A stretch of DNA of 64,000 nt, taken from the NCBI RefSeq assembly GCF_002896875.1, contig NZ_CP023278.1, positions 868,001 through 932,000 of the forward strand. Reading direction: 5' to 3'. This stretch comes from Nostoc sp. CENA543 (GTDB lineage: Bacteria > Cyanobacteriota > Cyanobacteriia > Cyanobacteriales > Nostocaceae). The position numbers and the translations under genes are program-made. Under the pieces are notes generated by a model, which was not told the DNA's origin, did no database searches, and saw only the letters and a list, made by a program, of their open reading frames with translations. Positions 9,245 to 18,911 of the stretch are shown here, piece by piece (the stretch's first letter is position 1; the number at the start of each line of letters is the position of its first letter).

Positions 9245-10411
9245 ATGAAGCTGGCAGCAAGAGTAAGTCAGGTAACACCTTCACTCACCTTAGCGATCGC
9301 CGCGAAAGCTAAGGCGATGAAGGCAGAGGGTATAGACGTTTGTAGTTTTAGTGCTGGTGAACCGGATTTTGATACCCCAGCGCACATTAAAGCAGCCGCA
9401 GCTAAAGCTTTGGAATCAGGTAAAACCAAGTATGGCCCAGCCGCAGGTGAACCAAAGTTAAGAGAAGCGATCGCCCACAAGCTGCAATCGGATAATGGTC
9501 TCAACTACAAAGCCGAGAATGTGATTGTCACCAATGGCGGTAAACATTCTCTTTATAACCTCATGGCAGCATTAATTGACCCTGGTGATGAGGTAATTAT
9601 CCCTGCACCCTACTGGCTCAGTTACCCAGAAATGGTGACATTAGTAGGCGGGAAACCTGTAATTATCCAAACAGATGCTGCTACAGGCTATAAAATTACC
9701 CCTGAGCAATTAAAACAAGCTATTACCCCCAAAACAAAGCTATTTATCCTCAATTCTCCTTCTAACCCCACAGGGATGGTGTATACACCAGAGGAAATCA
9801 AAGCTTTAGCACAGGTAATAGTTGATGCAGATATATATGTGGTATCTGATGAGATTTATGAAAAAATTCTCTACGATGGTGCAGAACATATCAGCATCGG
9901 TTCTTTAGGCGAGGAAATTTTTCAGCGCACCTTAATTAGTAATGGATTTGCCAAAGCTTACTCCATGACTGGTTGGCGACTGGGTTATTTAGCGGGGCCA
10001 GTGGAAATTATCAAAGCTGCTAGCACCATCCAAGGGCATAGTACATCAAATGTCTGTACCTTTGCTCAATATGGGGCGATCGCTGCTTTAGAAAGTTCCC
10101 AAGACTGTGTCGCAGAAATGCTTCAAGCCTTTGCAAAACGCAGACAAGTGATGTTAGATAGACTCAACGCCATTCCCGGCTTAAGTTGTCCTAAACCAGA
10201 TGGCGCGTTTTACCTGTTCCCCGACATCAGCAAAACTGGTTTAAAATCCCTGGAATTCTGTGATGCGCTGATTGAAGCTCATCAAGTAGCTGTAATTCCT
10301 GGAATTGCTTTTGGTGCTGATAACAACATTCGCCTTTCCTATGCTACGGATTTAGCAACCATTGAAAAGGGCATGGATAGGTTAGAAAAGTTTGTGCTTT
10401 CTCGGATCTAG
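9245..10411 (+). CDS. aspC: Pyridoxal-phosphate aspartate aminotransferase (class I/II)
   Basis: The enzyme transfers the amino group between aspartate and 2-oxoglutarate, giving oxaloacetate and glutamate, with PLP, in the cytoplasm. The 388-residue product begins [18 protein letters not shown], as the cyanobacterial/thermophile AspAT (Ib) subgroup does. Visible motifs are [40 protein letters not shown] and the PLP-lysine region [20 protein letters not shown], followed by [12 protein letters not shown] with the carboxylate-binding Arg. I prefer the ATG at 9245 over a GTG at 9218, because it gives the family's usual N-terminus and length. Some members also accept prephenate, which the sequence alone cannot decide. 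The gene is followed by a strong terminator. Confidence 0.9.
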   Translation: MKLAARVSQVTPSLTLAIAAKAKAMKAEGIDVCSFSAGEPDFDTPAHIKAAAAKALESGKTKYGPAAGEPKLREAIAHKLQSDNGLNYKAENVIVTNGGKHSLYNLMAALIDPGDEVIIPAPYWLSYPEMVTLVGGKPVIIQTDAATGYKITPEQLKQAITPKTKLFILNSPSNPTGMVYTPEEIKALAQVIVDADIYVVSDEIYEKILYDGAEHISIGSLGEEIFQRTLISNGFAKAYSMTGWRLGYLAGPVEIIKAASTIQGHSTSNVCTFAQYGAIAALESSQDCVAEMLQAFAKRRQVMLDRLNAIPGLSCPKPDGAFYLFPDISKTGLKSLEFCDALIEAHQVAVIPGIAFGADNNIRLSYATDLATIEKGMDRLEKFVLSRI

Positions 10412-10457
10412 TTAATCATTAATCATTTCTCATTTTTTATTGTTGACTGAGAAGTAT

Positions 10458-10489
10458 AGGTTGAAGGTTTAAACTTTCAACCTTTTTTT
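10458..10489 (+). terminator. Rho-independent terminator of the aspartate aminotransferase gene
   Basis: AGGTTGAAG and TTTCAACCT pair (eight perfect base pairs and one G-U pair) around GTTTAAAC, and the stem is followed directly by TTTTTTT. It lies 47 bases after the stop codon at 10411, which is the expected position. Confidence 0.85.
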
Positions 10490-10597
10490 ATGGGCAACTA
10501 GTACCGATTTGGGAGATGAATCCAAAACATAGCCGATGCTTGGAGCTAATGAGACTTTGTTTGGGGCGGGTTGAGCAAATATAGTGATGAGCATTAT

Positions 10598-13500
10598 TTA
10601 GACAGCGAGTAAATCAGTAATTGCGGCAATGAGATGATCTGGCTCGATAGGTTTAGCAAGATGCTTTTGAAAACCAGCTTTGAATGCCTGATGTTCATTT
10701 AATTCACCAGCATAGGCAGTAAGGGCGATCGCTTTTATCGCTCCGCCCTGTTGGAGAGGTAAGGCGCGAATCTGCTGCATCAGCATATAACCATCCATCT
10801 CAGGCATTCCAATATCGCTGAGGAGAATATCAGGTTGGGTTTGAGTTAACACTTGTAATGCTTCATATGCGGAAGCAGCTGTGATGACTTTTGCTCCGGT
10901 TTGTTCCACTAAAAAAGCGATAAAATCCCGTGTATCAGTGTCATCATCTACTATTAAAACTTGGATATCATGCAAGCTCAAGGGTGCTTCGGGCAATGGA
11001 GAATCGGAATTGACAATTACTTGAGTAGACATTAGTGGTAGCCCAACGGTAAAAGTAGCACCACTACCTTCACCCTGGCTGTATGCCGCAATGGTGCCAC
11101 CGTGAAGCTCGACTAAATGGCGAACAATCGCTAATCCTAAACCAAGCCCACCGAACTTACGAGTAGTGGCACTATCAGCTTGACGAAAATAATCAAACAC
11201 ATAAGGTAAAAAATCCGGAGAAATCCCCTTTCCGGTATCACTAACAACGATTTGAGCCTGATTTTCAACTTGTGACAATCGCACCCAAACTTGACCGCCT
11301 GTAGGTGTAAATTTAATTGCATTAGACAGCAAGTTCCAAATTACTTGCTGTAAGCGAGTTGAGTCGCCCAAAACGACACCAACATCAGGATCAAGATTTA
11401 CTTGTATGCAAATAGATTTAGCTTCTGCTGAAAGTTGCACAGTTTCGAGTGCTGCTTTGATAGTAGATGCTAGATGAATCGGTCTACTTGTGAGTGTGAG
11501 CTTACCTTGCAAAATTCGAGAAACATCAAGAAGGTCTTCAATTAGTTCTACTTGCAACTTGGCATTGCGCTCAATGGTTGAGAGAGCTTGCTGGACTTTG
11601 GTTTCATTGAGCTTGGTTTTTTGCAAAAGCCTTGACCAACCTAAAATCGGATTGAGGGGCGATCGCAATTCATGGGATAGTACAGCTAAAAATTCATCCT
11701 TGATTCGGTTTGCAGTTTCGGCTTGTGCTTGTGAGGCTTCGGCCGCCGAGCGGGCTTGCAGTTCTGCTTGGTATAATCGGGCATTTTCCACAGCAACAGC
11801 AGCGATTTGTGCTAGTTGAACCAGGATGGCTTCGTCAGCTTCACTAAATTCACCCTCACACTTGTCAGAAAGCTGAATCAAACCAATATTTTTGCCGTCG
11901 CGCCCAATCAGAGGTGCTGCCAGCCAGCCACGCATCGGCGGGTGGTTGGGAGCCTCCTTACCAAAACCTCGCCAGAGGGGATGTGCCTCTAGTTGGGCTT
12001 GTGTCATTCGCATTGGTTGATTTAAGTGACACACAGAGGCATAAATCCCAGACCCATCCGGTTTTTCATCGTAATTTTGCCAAGCGGTATATTTATCAGA
12101 CAAGTAGATAGAAGTAATTGCCTGAGTCCAATTCTGGTCAATCGTCAAGCTGGTAACAGACTGATGACAACCGATGATTGATGCTGCCTGATCCGTAATT
12201 ACTTGCAACACTTGTTCAACCGAAAGGGCAGAATTAATTGTGAGTGCGGCTTTAGTTAATCCCTGTAATTGGTTCAGGTATTGAAATTCGCGGGCAAGTA
12301 GTTGTTCGCGTTGGAGTTCGGCTTGTTTGCGCTGGGTAATGTCAGCAGCAAAAACTGTTAGTCCATCCGGCGACGGATAGACCCGATTTTCATACCAGCG
12401 ATTCCAGGTAGGGTAAAAATATTCAAACTGAACGGGCTGTTGTTCATTGAATGCTCGTTGAAAGTGAATGTAAATTTCAGTGTCAATAGTATCTGCAAAT
12501 ACTTCCCAAATGCTGTGATCGAGAATTTGCTCTCGCTTCATACCAATAATTTCACACAAGCGATCGTTGACGTATGTGTAGCACCAGTTGCGATCTAAAA
12601 CATAAAACCCATCATTAATGCTTGACAAGATAGTTTCAACATTCTGCTTGGCTGTTTCGGCTTCTTGTCGCAGAGATTGTTCTTGCTGCATCGCATTTTG
12701 CCGCAGATGCGTCAGCTTTAAAGTTGCCTCAACTCGCGCTAACAATTCACGGGCAGAAAACGGTTTAATCAGATAATCATCGGCTCCAGCTTCTAATCCC
12801 TCCACTTTTGCTTCTTCTCCGGCTCTAGCAGACAGCAAAATGATGGGAATTTCACGCGTGCGATTGTTACTGCGTAACGCACTCAACAGACCAAAGCCAT
12901 CCAAACGGGGCATCATTACATCCGTCATTACCAAATCGGGTAAATGATGGGAGATGGCTTCTAAGGCATCGATGCCGTCAGTGGCAGTTTCTACCACATA
13001 ATCTTGACTGAGCAATCGCTTCACATACTCTCGCATATCAGCATTATCATCGACCAGGAGAATGCGAGCAGATGAAGGCAGGGGTGCAGGGTGCAGGGGG
13101 AAGAGGGAAGGATTCTCTTCCTTGCTCCCTGCTCTTTGCCCCCTTGACTCTTCCGGTAGCCAACGCAAGGCTTCTTCTATGAAAGAATCTACACCTATGG
13201 CGGTAGAAGCTAAGGTTCGCGTTGCCTGAATTCGCTCAGGCGGTAAGTGGGCTGTGCCGACAGGAATGGTAATGGTAAAAGTGGTGCCGTTGCCTTCAAT
13301 GCTTTCAACCTGCACTTGACCACTATGCAACCGCACTAACTCTTGGACTAATGCTAGTCCAATTCCTGTACCTTCTTGAGTCCTGCCCCGCGCTCCCTCA
13401 ACACGGTGAAATCGCTCGAACAATTGTGGTAATTCTGAAGATGGAATGCCAATCCCTGTATCCCGAACTATTAATTGGGCTTGGTGTTTTACCTGTTGCA

Positions 13501-14995
13501 AAATAACTGTAATTGACCCAGAAAACGTGAACTTAAAGGCATTCGATAGCAGATTCAAAACAATTTTTTCCCACATTGAGCGATCAATGTAGACGGGTTG
13601 GGTGAGGCTTTCACATGAGACAATGAACACTAAGCCTGCTTGCTCAATTGCCGAGCGAAAGATGCTGGCTAATTCAGCAGTGAAAGTTGCTAAGTCTGTG
13701 GGTTCATAAACAGCTTGCACCCTTCCGGCTTCAATGCGAGAAAAATCTAGTAATGTATTTACTAACTTCAACAGACGCAAACCATTACGGTGCATTAACT
13801 TAAGCTCTTGTTTTTGCTTTGGTGATAAGTCGTCTGTAGCTAATAAATCCTCTAACGGACTCAACATTAAAGTTAACGGAGTCCGAAATTCATGAGAAAT
13901 ATTACTAAAAAATGTAGTTTTGGCGCGATCTAGTTCTGCTAAAGCTTCGGCACGTTTGCGCTCTTCTTCGTATGCCTGAGCATTACTAATGCTAGCCGCA
14001 ATTTGAGATGCCACTAAGTTCAAGAATCCCTGATAGTGATCATCGAATAGCCGACATGGGTTTAAGGCTGTTACTAATATACCTGCTTTCCCCGTCCGTC
14101 CCGATGGCGATATCGGTATGACAACAGCTTGCTGAGGTGAGCGATTCCACACTCCTGTAGGTAAATCACAAAATTGCTGTTCTAAGTTAGTCAGAACATA
14201 AATTTCATGAGTCGTCAATACTTTGGCAAACTGCCAAGGCGAATCATCATCGAGTGCAACAGTTTCAACAACAGCTGGGTGTCCTGGCTCAATTCCACAA
14301 CTTCCGGCTAAAGTCACGCACTGCCGTTGAGCATCTACCAAATAAATCATTGCAAATGGCAGATCGTATGGGTTAGTTGCTAGACAGTTCAGGCTCAGAG
14401 TACAGGCTTCTTCAAAAGTCCGAGCATCTGCTGTTTTAGCTGCCAGTTCTTTTAACAGTGCCAACTGCCGTTCTCCAATGATGCGCGGAGTATCATCACT
14501 ATTGGCACAAATAATCCCGCCAGTGGTACCATCATCATTTGGTACTGGGCTATAAGAAAAGGTATAATATGTTTCTTCCGGGTAGCCATTGCGTTCCATA
14601 ATTAGCAGCAAGGCTTCGTCATAAGTTCCCTGATTTTGTAATAGTGCGGTTTGGGCGCGTGGGCCTACTTGTGACCAAATTTCTTGCCAGACGATCGCAG
14701 CTTTTTGACCAAGTGCCTGTGGATGTTTGCCACCAAGAATGGCGCGATAGGCATCGTTGTACAAGTTGATTAAGTCCTCACCCCACCAAACAAACATTGC
14801 TTGGCGAGAAGTCAACATAATTCGCACCGCAGTTTTCAAGCTCTGTGACCAAGTTTCGACTGCACCCAGCGATGTTTGTGACCAGTCTTGCATTCGCATA
14901 AGTGCCGCCATCTCACTGTCTCCGACAAAGAGATTAGACGAAAGCTGAGAGTTAGTCTCATTAGTCACAGTTGAAGCCCCCAAATCAAGGTACAA
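10598..14995 (-). CDS. Large hybrid histidine kinase with two kinase cores and two receivers
   Basis: The 1465-residue soluble phosphorelay protein has, in order: PAS-like domain (about 30-150), GAF (about 180-340), HisKA with His in FFSNISHEFRTPLTLM (about 365), HATPase with GTGIGLALVQEL, receiver (ARILLVDDNADMREYVKRLL, about 650-770), PAS (about 800-905), GAF (about 920-1075), second HisKA with His in LAVLSHELRSPLNPI (about 1100), second HATPase (GLGLGLAIVRHLVELHG) and a C-terminal receiver (VLIVDDDTDTRDFI, about 1345-1460). Two complete kinase cores in one chain are unusual but known in cyanobacteria. The translation begins at a TTG at 14995; a GTG at 14968 is also possible and the start is uncertain. 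It lies downstream of the biosynthetic cluster, separated from it by a terminator. Confidence 0.88.
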   Translation of the reverse strand: MYLDLGASTVTNETNSQLSSNLFVGDSEMAALMRMQDWSQTSLGAVETWSQSLKTAVRIMLTSRQAMFVWWGEDLINLYNDAYRAILGGKHPQALGQKAAIVWQEIWSQVGPRAQTALLQNQGTYDEALLLIMERNGYPEETYYTFSYSPVPNDDGTTGGIICANSDDTPRIIGERQLALLKELAAKTADARTFEEACTLSLNCLATNPYDLPFAMIYLVDAQRQCVTLAGSCGIEPGHPAVVETVALDDDSPWQFAKVLTTHEIYVLTNLEQQFCDLPTGVWNRSPQQAVVIPISPSGRTGKAGILVTALNPCRLFDDHYQGFLNLVASQIAASISNAQAYEEERKRAEALAELDRAKTTFFSNISHEFRTPLTLMLSPLEDLLATDDLSPKQKQELKLMHRNGLRLLKLVNTLLDFSRIEAGRVQAVYEPTDLATFTAELASIFRSAIEQAGLVFIVSCESLTQPVYIDRSMWEKIVLNLLSNAFKFTFSGSITVILQQVKHQAQLIVRDTGIGIPSSELPQLFERFHRVEGARGRTQEGTGIGLALVQELVRLHSGQVQVESIEGNGTTFTITIPVGTAHLPPERIQATRTLASTAIGVDSFIEEALRWLPEESRGQRAGSKEENPSLFPLHPAPLPSSARILLVDDNADMREYVKRLLSQDYVVETATDGIDALEAISHHLPDLVMTDVMMPRLDGFGLLSALRSNNRTREIPIILLSARAGEEAKVEGLEAGADDYLIKPFSARELLARVEATLKLTHLRQNAMQQEQSLRQEAETAKQNVETILSSINDGFYVLDRNWCYTYVNDRLCEIIGMKREQILDHSIWEVFADTIDTEIYIHFQRAFNEQQPVQFEYFYPTWNRWYENRVYPSPDGLTVFAADITQRKQAELQREQLLAREFQYLNQLQGLTKAALTINSALSVEQVLQVITDQAASIIGCHQSVTSLTIDQNWTQAITSIYLSDKYTAWQNYDEKPDGSGIYASVCHLNQPMRMTQAQLEAHPLWRGFGKEAPNHPPMRGWLAAPLIGRDGKNIGLIQLSDKCEGEFSEADEAILVQLAQIAAVAVENARLYQAELQARSAAEASQAQAETANRIKDEFLAVLSHELRSPLNPILGWSRLLQKTKLNETKVQQALSTIERNAKLQVELIEDLLDVSRILQGKLTLTSRPIHLASTIKAALETVQLSAEAKSICIQVNLDPDVGVVLGDSTRLQQVIWNLLSNAIKFTPTGGQVWVRLSQVENQAQIVVSDTGKGISPDFLPYVFDYFRQADSATTRKFGGLGLGLAIVRHLVELHGGTIAAYSQGEGSGATFTVGLPLMSTQVIVNSDSPLPEAPLSLHDIQVLIVDDDTDTRDFIAFLVEQTGAKVITAASAYEALQVLTQTQPDILLSDIGMPEMDGYMLMQQIRALPLQQGGAIKAIALTAYAGELNEHQAFKAGFQKHLAKPIEPDHLIAAITDLLAV

Positions 14996-15142
14996 AGCAT
15001 TGGTTAAGCCAGAGCTATCATCTTCTAAGTTGTAGCTATGATTAGGAAGCTATGTAGGAAATTAGGGTATACGGTGTACGTCAAACTGATTTTCGGCTAT
15101 TAGCCTCAAGCAACTTATCTATCTATAGCGTGAATTTTGAGC

Positions 15143-15188
15143 TAAATCAAAAAGAAGTCTCTCGCTCGCTGTAACAGCGAGCGAGAGA
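15143..15188 (-). terminator. Terminator at the 3' end of the biosynthetic cluster
   Basis: The arms 15158-15172 and 15174-15188 are perfectly complementary over 15 bases (TCTCTCGCTCGCTGT), giving a very stable hairpin with a tight loop. Read on the minus strand, the stem is followed by CTTCTTTTTGATTT. It sits about 65 bases beyond the stop of the O-methyltransferase gene and before the start of the hybrid kinase gene, so it should end transcription of the minus-strand cluster. Confidence 0.75.
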
Positions 15189-15253
15189 TTCTCTAGTTAA
15201 TTCGCACTTTCATGTTGCAAGCCGCCACGGAGACAGGAATGTCTCCATTTTGC

Positions 15254-16291
15254 TTACGAAATTTTAGTGGACTCAATAATGCTAACCTCGGATTCCGTTG
15301 GGATAATTTGTGTAATTTTCAACCCTGCGGCTTTAAATAGCTTGTGAAATTCTTCTTCAGTACGGATGCGTCCGCCTGGACACATGACTAACATATTTAC
15401 GTCTATGAACTTGCTGCCGTAAAATTCGTTGCCTGGAGGAATGACAAAGTCGATTACCAATAATCTGCTTTGTGGTGTCATAGCTTGATGACAGCCTTGG
15501 AGAATGGTGAGCGATCGCTCGTCATCCCAGTCTTGGATAATATGCTTGAGGATATACGCATCTGCGCCTGTAGGAATATCCTCAAAGAAGCTGCCACCGA
15601 TAAATTTGCAGCGATTTTGCAAGGCTAAATCCCAGGAATTTTTAGCCCGTTCAACTACATCTGGACGGTCAAATAGTATCCCTGTCATACTGGGGTAGGC
15701 TTGGAGAATTGTCGCTAGGGAAAGACCTTTACCACCACCAATATCAGCTAACTTATCAATAGAGGAAAAATCATAAGCTTCTAATATTAAAGTATTTTCC
15801 TCTTCAGACTCTGCCATTGCGCGATCGAAAATTTCACCTTGGGTAGAATCTTGGTCATTATACTCAAACAAGTCCATGCCATATAAACGCTCAAAGGCAC
15901 TGTCTCCAGTCTGCAAACTGTACATCAAATCGCCCCAGGATTTGTAATAATGCTCCTCACCCCGTAAAATTGCCATAGCTCGCACTGATTCAGGGTGATT
16001 AGTTTGCAAATTATCTGCTAATGGAGTTAAGGCAAAATAACGTGGTTTAATCTCTGCAAAAATGCCCACACTAGCTAAGGCTCGTAAGATGCGATATAAG
16101 GCATCACTATGGGTGTCAGTCGCTTTTGCCAACGTGTCGCAGTGTTGAGGACTTTCACTAAGTAAATCTGCAATGCCAAGTTTAGCCACTACGTAAACAC
16201 ACCGCGACATCCAGTAGGCGTGTATCCATTCCATTGCTGTCATTTGAAATGGTGTATTGCTGGGTGCATAGATAGATTCTGATACAGTCAT
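15254..16291 (-). CDS. O-methyltransferase-fold protein with substituted catalytic His
   Basis: The 345-residue protein has the plant/bacterial small-molecule O-methyltransferase architecture (Methyltransf_2): an N-terminal dimerisation helix region (TAMEWIHAYWMSRCVYVVAKLGIADLL) and a SAM-binding fold with LADIGGGKGLSLATIL. In family members the general-base His lies in an H-DWDD motif. Here the DNA reads LKHIIQDWDD, so the base is replaced by Gln253. Methylation of a phenolic oxygen may therefore be impaired or use another route; the RdmB branch of this fold acts as a hydroxylase instead. It is the last cluster gene, 14 bases after the SDR gene, behind a good AGAGG ribosome-binding site. A role in tailoring the cluster product is inferred. 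Confidence 0.82.
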   Translation of the reverse strand: MTVSESIYAPSNTPFQMTAMEWIHAYWMSRCVYVVAKLGIADLLSESPQHCDTLAKATDTHSDALYRILRALASVGIFAEIKPRYFALTPLADNLQTNHPESVRAMAILRGEEHYYKSWGDLMYSLQTGDSAFERLYGMDLFEYNDQDSTQGEIFDRAMAESEEENTLILEAYDFSSIDKLADIGGGKGLSLATILQAYPSMTGILFDRPDVVERAKNSWDLALQNRCKFIGGSFFEDIPTGADAYILKHIIQDWDDERSLTILQGCHQAMTPQSRLLVIDFVIPPGNEFYGSKFIDVNMLVMCPGGRIRTEEEFHKLFKAAGLKITQIIPTESEVSIIESTKIS

Positions 16292-16305
16292 GATTAACCT
16301 CTTTA

Positions 16306-17178
16306 CTAATTTTTTAATTCCAATTCTTGGAGTTGAATAGCATCACAAACCCTGTCTGGGAGAATCTTCGCTAAAAGCATGAGAAAATCTAGCATTAATT
16401 TTTCGTTAGATACGAAATAGCGAGTTTTCGGTTTCTTGACTTCTAAGGCTTTTTGAATCACATTTGCGACTTCTGCCGGTGGTACTCCCATACGGTTTGA
16501 TTTGATTAACTGCTCCAAGGAAAACTTGTAAATATCACCGTACATAGCTCTAGCTGTCGGTGACATATTAGCTAATTTTTTTTGTAAACTTGCTTCTACT
16601 TTATCTGGAGCGTTGGAAGCAATTGAGCCTGGTTCAATTAAAATTACTTCAATTCCCCAAGGATGTAATTCCATTCTTAAAGAATCATTTAAGGCTTCTA
16701 AGGCAAACTTAGAAGCACACAAAGCTGAAAAAAATGGTGATGATATTTTGCCAGAAACTGAGCCAATATTAATAATCCTGCCTTTGGCTTGGCGAATCAT
16801 TGGTAAAAAGGCTTGGGTAACAGCTACTTGTCCAATGACATTAACTTCAAATTGCCATCTGAGTTCATCGATGTCTAAATATTCTAATGGCCCATCTACT
16901 AATATACCGGCATTATTTACTAATCCAACTAATCCTTTATCACTAATAGCTGATGCCACAATTTCTGCGGCAGCTTTAATCTGTTCTTTTTTGGTGACAT
17001 CAAGAATTACTGGGATTAAATTACCAGATGAATTTAACTTGAGCAATTCAGCATCTTTTGTTTGACGAACTCCGGCAAATACTTGATAGCCTTGTTTATC
17101 TAATAATAGCGCAGTTGCTCGTCCAACTCCTGTAGATGCTCCTGTGATTACTACAGCACCTTTACGTTTTTGATTCAT
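16306..17178 (-). CDS. Short-chain dehydrogenase/reductase-fold protein lacking the catalytic Tyr
   Basis: The 290-residue classical SDR fold shows the nucleotide motif ITGASTGVGRATAL, the NNAG motif (GLVNNAGILVDGPLEY) and the Ser of INIGSVSGK. The active-site motif YxxxK should read PYCASK in this subfamily. The sequence is SALCASKFALEAL, so the catalytic Tyr is Leu153 while Lys157 is kept. The codon is clearly TTG. Oxidoreductase activity would be expected to be weak or absent, unless another residue supplies the proton. The extended C-terminus resembles retinol-dehydrogenase-like SDRs. It lies between the MATE exporter and the O-methyltransferase genes and is probably co-transcribed with the latter. 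Its role in the cluster is unknown. Confidence 0.85.
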   Translation of the reverse strand: MNQKRKGAVVITGASTGVGRATALLLDKQGYQVFAGVRQTKDAELLKLNSSGNLIPVILDVTKKEQIKAAAEIVASAISDKGLVGLVNNAGILVDGPLEYLDIDELRWQFEVNVIGQVAVTQAFLPMIRQAKGRIINIGSVSGKISSPFFSALCASKFALEALNDSLRMELHPWGIEVILIEPGSIASNAPDKVEASLQKKLANMSPTARAMYGDIYKFSLEQLIKSNRMGVPPAEVANVIQKALEVKKPKTRYFVSNEKLMLDFLMLLAKILPDRVCDAIQLQELELKN

Positions 17179-17242
17179 CGATTTTTCTAGTTATTCTCTG
17201 CGGGTTTGAAAGTCTATTTATCAAGTAAGTAGTAAATAGTAT

Positions 17243-17304
17243 GGTGTGTTACGGCATTGTGAGGATTTGAGTATAAGCGACAGGATAAATTGCCTTAACG
17301 CACC
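17243..17304. repeat. Short inverted-repeat element between SDR and MATE genes
   Basis: The arms GGTGTGTTACGGCA (17243-17256) and TGCCTTAACGCACC (17291-17304) are imperfectly complementary and flank about 34 bases. The right arm ends at the stop codon of the MATE gene. A related pair (GGTGCGTTA/TAACGCACC) lies at 29091-29121 in the same cluster. The pattern fits a small dispersed palindromic repeat common in Nostoc-type genomes. Confidence 0.5.
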
Positions 17305-18666
17305 CTACAATTTCTGAATGCTAAGTTTTTTAAATTCTAATCCAGTGATTAATAAAGCAATTGATACTACTAATGAATCTGTTAATAACATTCCATAATA
17401 TACACCTCTAACGCCAAAATATGAAGACAATATCAATACAAATGGAATCAGGAAGAAAAGAGTTTTAGAGAGAATCAAGAAACCTGCTGCTTTGCCATTA
17501 CCAATGGATTGAAATAACGTGACACTGCAAAATCCTAATGGTAAAATCAGCAGGAGAAAGTTGACAATTTGAAAGTTAAATAAATCATCACCACTAAAAT
17601 TAATAGTTGGCAATAAAATTCTCAGAAAGGTTGCTGGGAATAATTGTAAAGGCAACCAAATTAATCCTAAGCACAGTGTTGCACCAATACTAAATGTGAA
17701 AAATGCTTGTTTGAGGCGGTGATAATTTTTGGCTCCGTAATTTATGCCAATTATAGGCTGTAAGGCTTGCACAAATCCTTCGACGGGGATAAATGCTAAC
17801 GCATATATTCTCAGGGTTGCTCCGGCAATAGCAATATCGTGTTCACTGCCATATTGAGCAATAGATTTATAAATTACAGACTGTTCTACTAAGCTAATAA
17901 TCTCCATTAATAGGGCGGTTAACCCTACGGATAAAATTGCTGGTAGTAAATCTATGGCTAAAGTTAAATTTTTGGGATTAACCAGAATAGAACTTTTCTT
18001 AGAAAGGAAATAGCTAATATTTAAAATACTATAAACTATCATAGAAATAACTGTAGAAAATGCTACTCCTCCAATTCCTAAATTAAAAACACTAATAAAT
18101 ATAGGATTGAGAATAGCGTCGAGGATAGCAAATATTCCGGCAAAAATCATAGCAAGGCGGATTTTGCCTTCTGATTTAATTAATTGGCTGGACGCAACTG
18201 CTAAAATATAAAATACTGAACCTGATGTGTAGATTCTAAAATACTCTGCCCCGGCTGCGGCTACTTCACCACTCCCTCCCATAAAGGCAATTAATTTATC
18301 ACTAAAAAAGTAGCCTAAAAGGGTGATAAAAAAAGCAATAATTACGCTCAGAATGACTAAAGTGCCAAAAATTCTTGACTTGGTTCTGGTATCTTCTGAA
18401 CCGATCGCCCGACTGAGAACTGAGGCTGTACCTACTCCTACTAAATGAGCGCAACCAATAACTAAGGAAGTAAGTGGTACTGCTAAGGATATGGCAGCTA
18501 ATGCTGTTTCACCAATTAGTTGTCCAGCAAATAGGGCATCTAAGAAGCTATTAAAGCCAAGTAATAGCATTCCTAAAATGCCGGGAATAGTGAATTTTAT
18601 CATCAATGTAATTAGATTACCATTGAGTATTTCATGAGTAACTGGTGATTGTGTTTCTGTTGTCAT
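17305..18666 (-). CDS. MATE-family efflux transporter
   Basis: The 453-residue multidrug and toxin extrusion protein is an inner-membrane antiporter with about twelve predicted hydrophobic helices in two MatE halves. Visible family features are the N-terminal FTIPGILGMLLLGFNSFLDA, the GVGTASVLSRAIG loop, and in the second half FIPVEGFVQALQPIIGINYGA. I start it at the ATG at 18666 (MTTETQSPVTHEIL). The frame stays open upstream only to a TTG. It is the only transporter in the cluster, so it is the best candidate for moving the finished product or an intermediate across the inner membrane. An export role is inferred from position. The substrate ion (Na+ or H+) is not evident. Confidence 0.88.
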   Translation of the reverse strand: MTTETQSPVTHEILNGNLITLMIKFTIPGILGMLLLGFNSFLDALFAGQLIGETALAAISLAVPLTSLVIGCAHLVGVGTASVLSRAIGSEDTRTKSRIFGTLVILSVIIAFFITLLGYFFSDKLIAFMGGSGEVAAAGAEYFRIYTSGSVFYILAVASSQLIKSEGKIRLAMIFAGIFAILDAILNPIFISVFNLGIGGVAFSTVISMIVYSILNISYFLSKKSSILVNPKNLTLAIDLLPAILSVGLTALLMEIISLVEQSVIYKSIAQYGSEHDIAIAGATLRIYALAFIPVEGFVQALQPIIGINYGAKNYHRLKQAFFTFSIGATLCLGLIWLPLQLFPATFLRILLPTINFSGDDLFNFQIVNFLLLILPLGFCSVTLFQSIGNGKAAGFLILSKTLFFLIPFVLILSSYFGVRGVYYGMLLTDSLVVSIALLITGLEFKKLSIQKL

Positions 18667-18794
18667 AATTTGCCGCTCATGCTTCAAGCAATATGCAATA
18701 TGGGGGTTTGTGATTACAAATAATCAGGTATTTGTAATTTGGATAAGTAGCACAGGATAAATAATTAAAGGCTTGTAGTGTGAAATTTAGTTCA

Positions 18795-18830
18795 CAAAAA
18801 AGGACTAAAGTCCTTACTACGAACTGAATT
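18795..18830. repeat. Dispersed stem-loop repeat, shorter inverted copy
   Basis: The reverse complement of this stretch reads TTCAGTTCGTAGTAAGGACT and continues TTAGTCCTTTTTT, matching the left half of the elements at 1161-1248 and 54283-54374. It contains the same perfect 14-base palindrome. The copy lies in the 245-base gap between the MATE and P450 genes; otherwise that gap holds A+T-rich sequence in which I see no gene. Confidence 0.65.
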
Positions 18831-18911
18831 TTAGTATTTTTAGGTTAAGTTACATGGTTTGATCTGTTCAATTCGTTCTATTTAATTCTCTAAAATAGAT
18901 ACTTAATTTCA

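Noticed and set aside
16613-17065. 150-codon frame on the + strand opposite the SDR gene
   Set aside because: Pure antisense shadow of a well-supported SDR fold.
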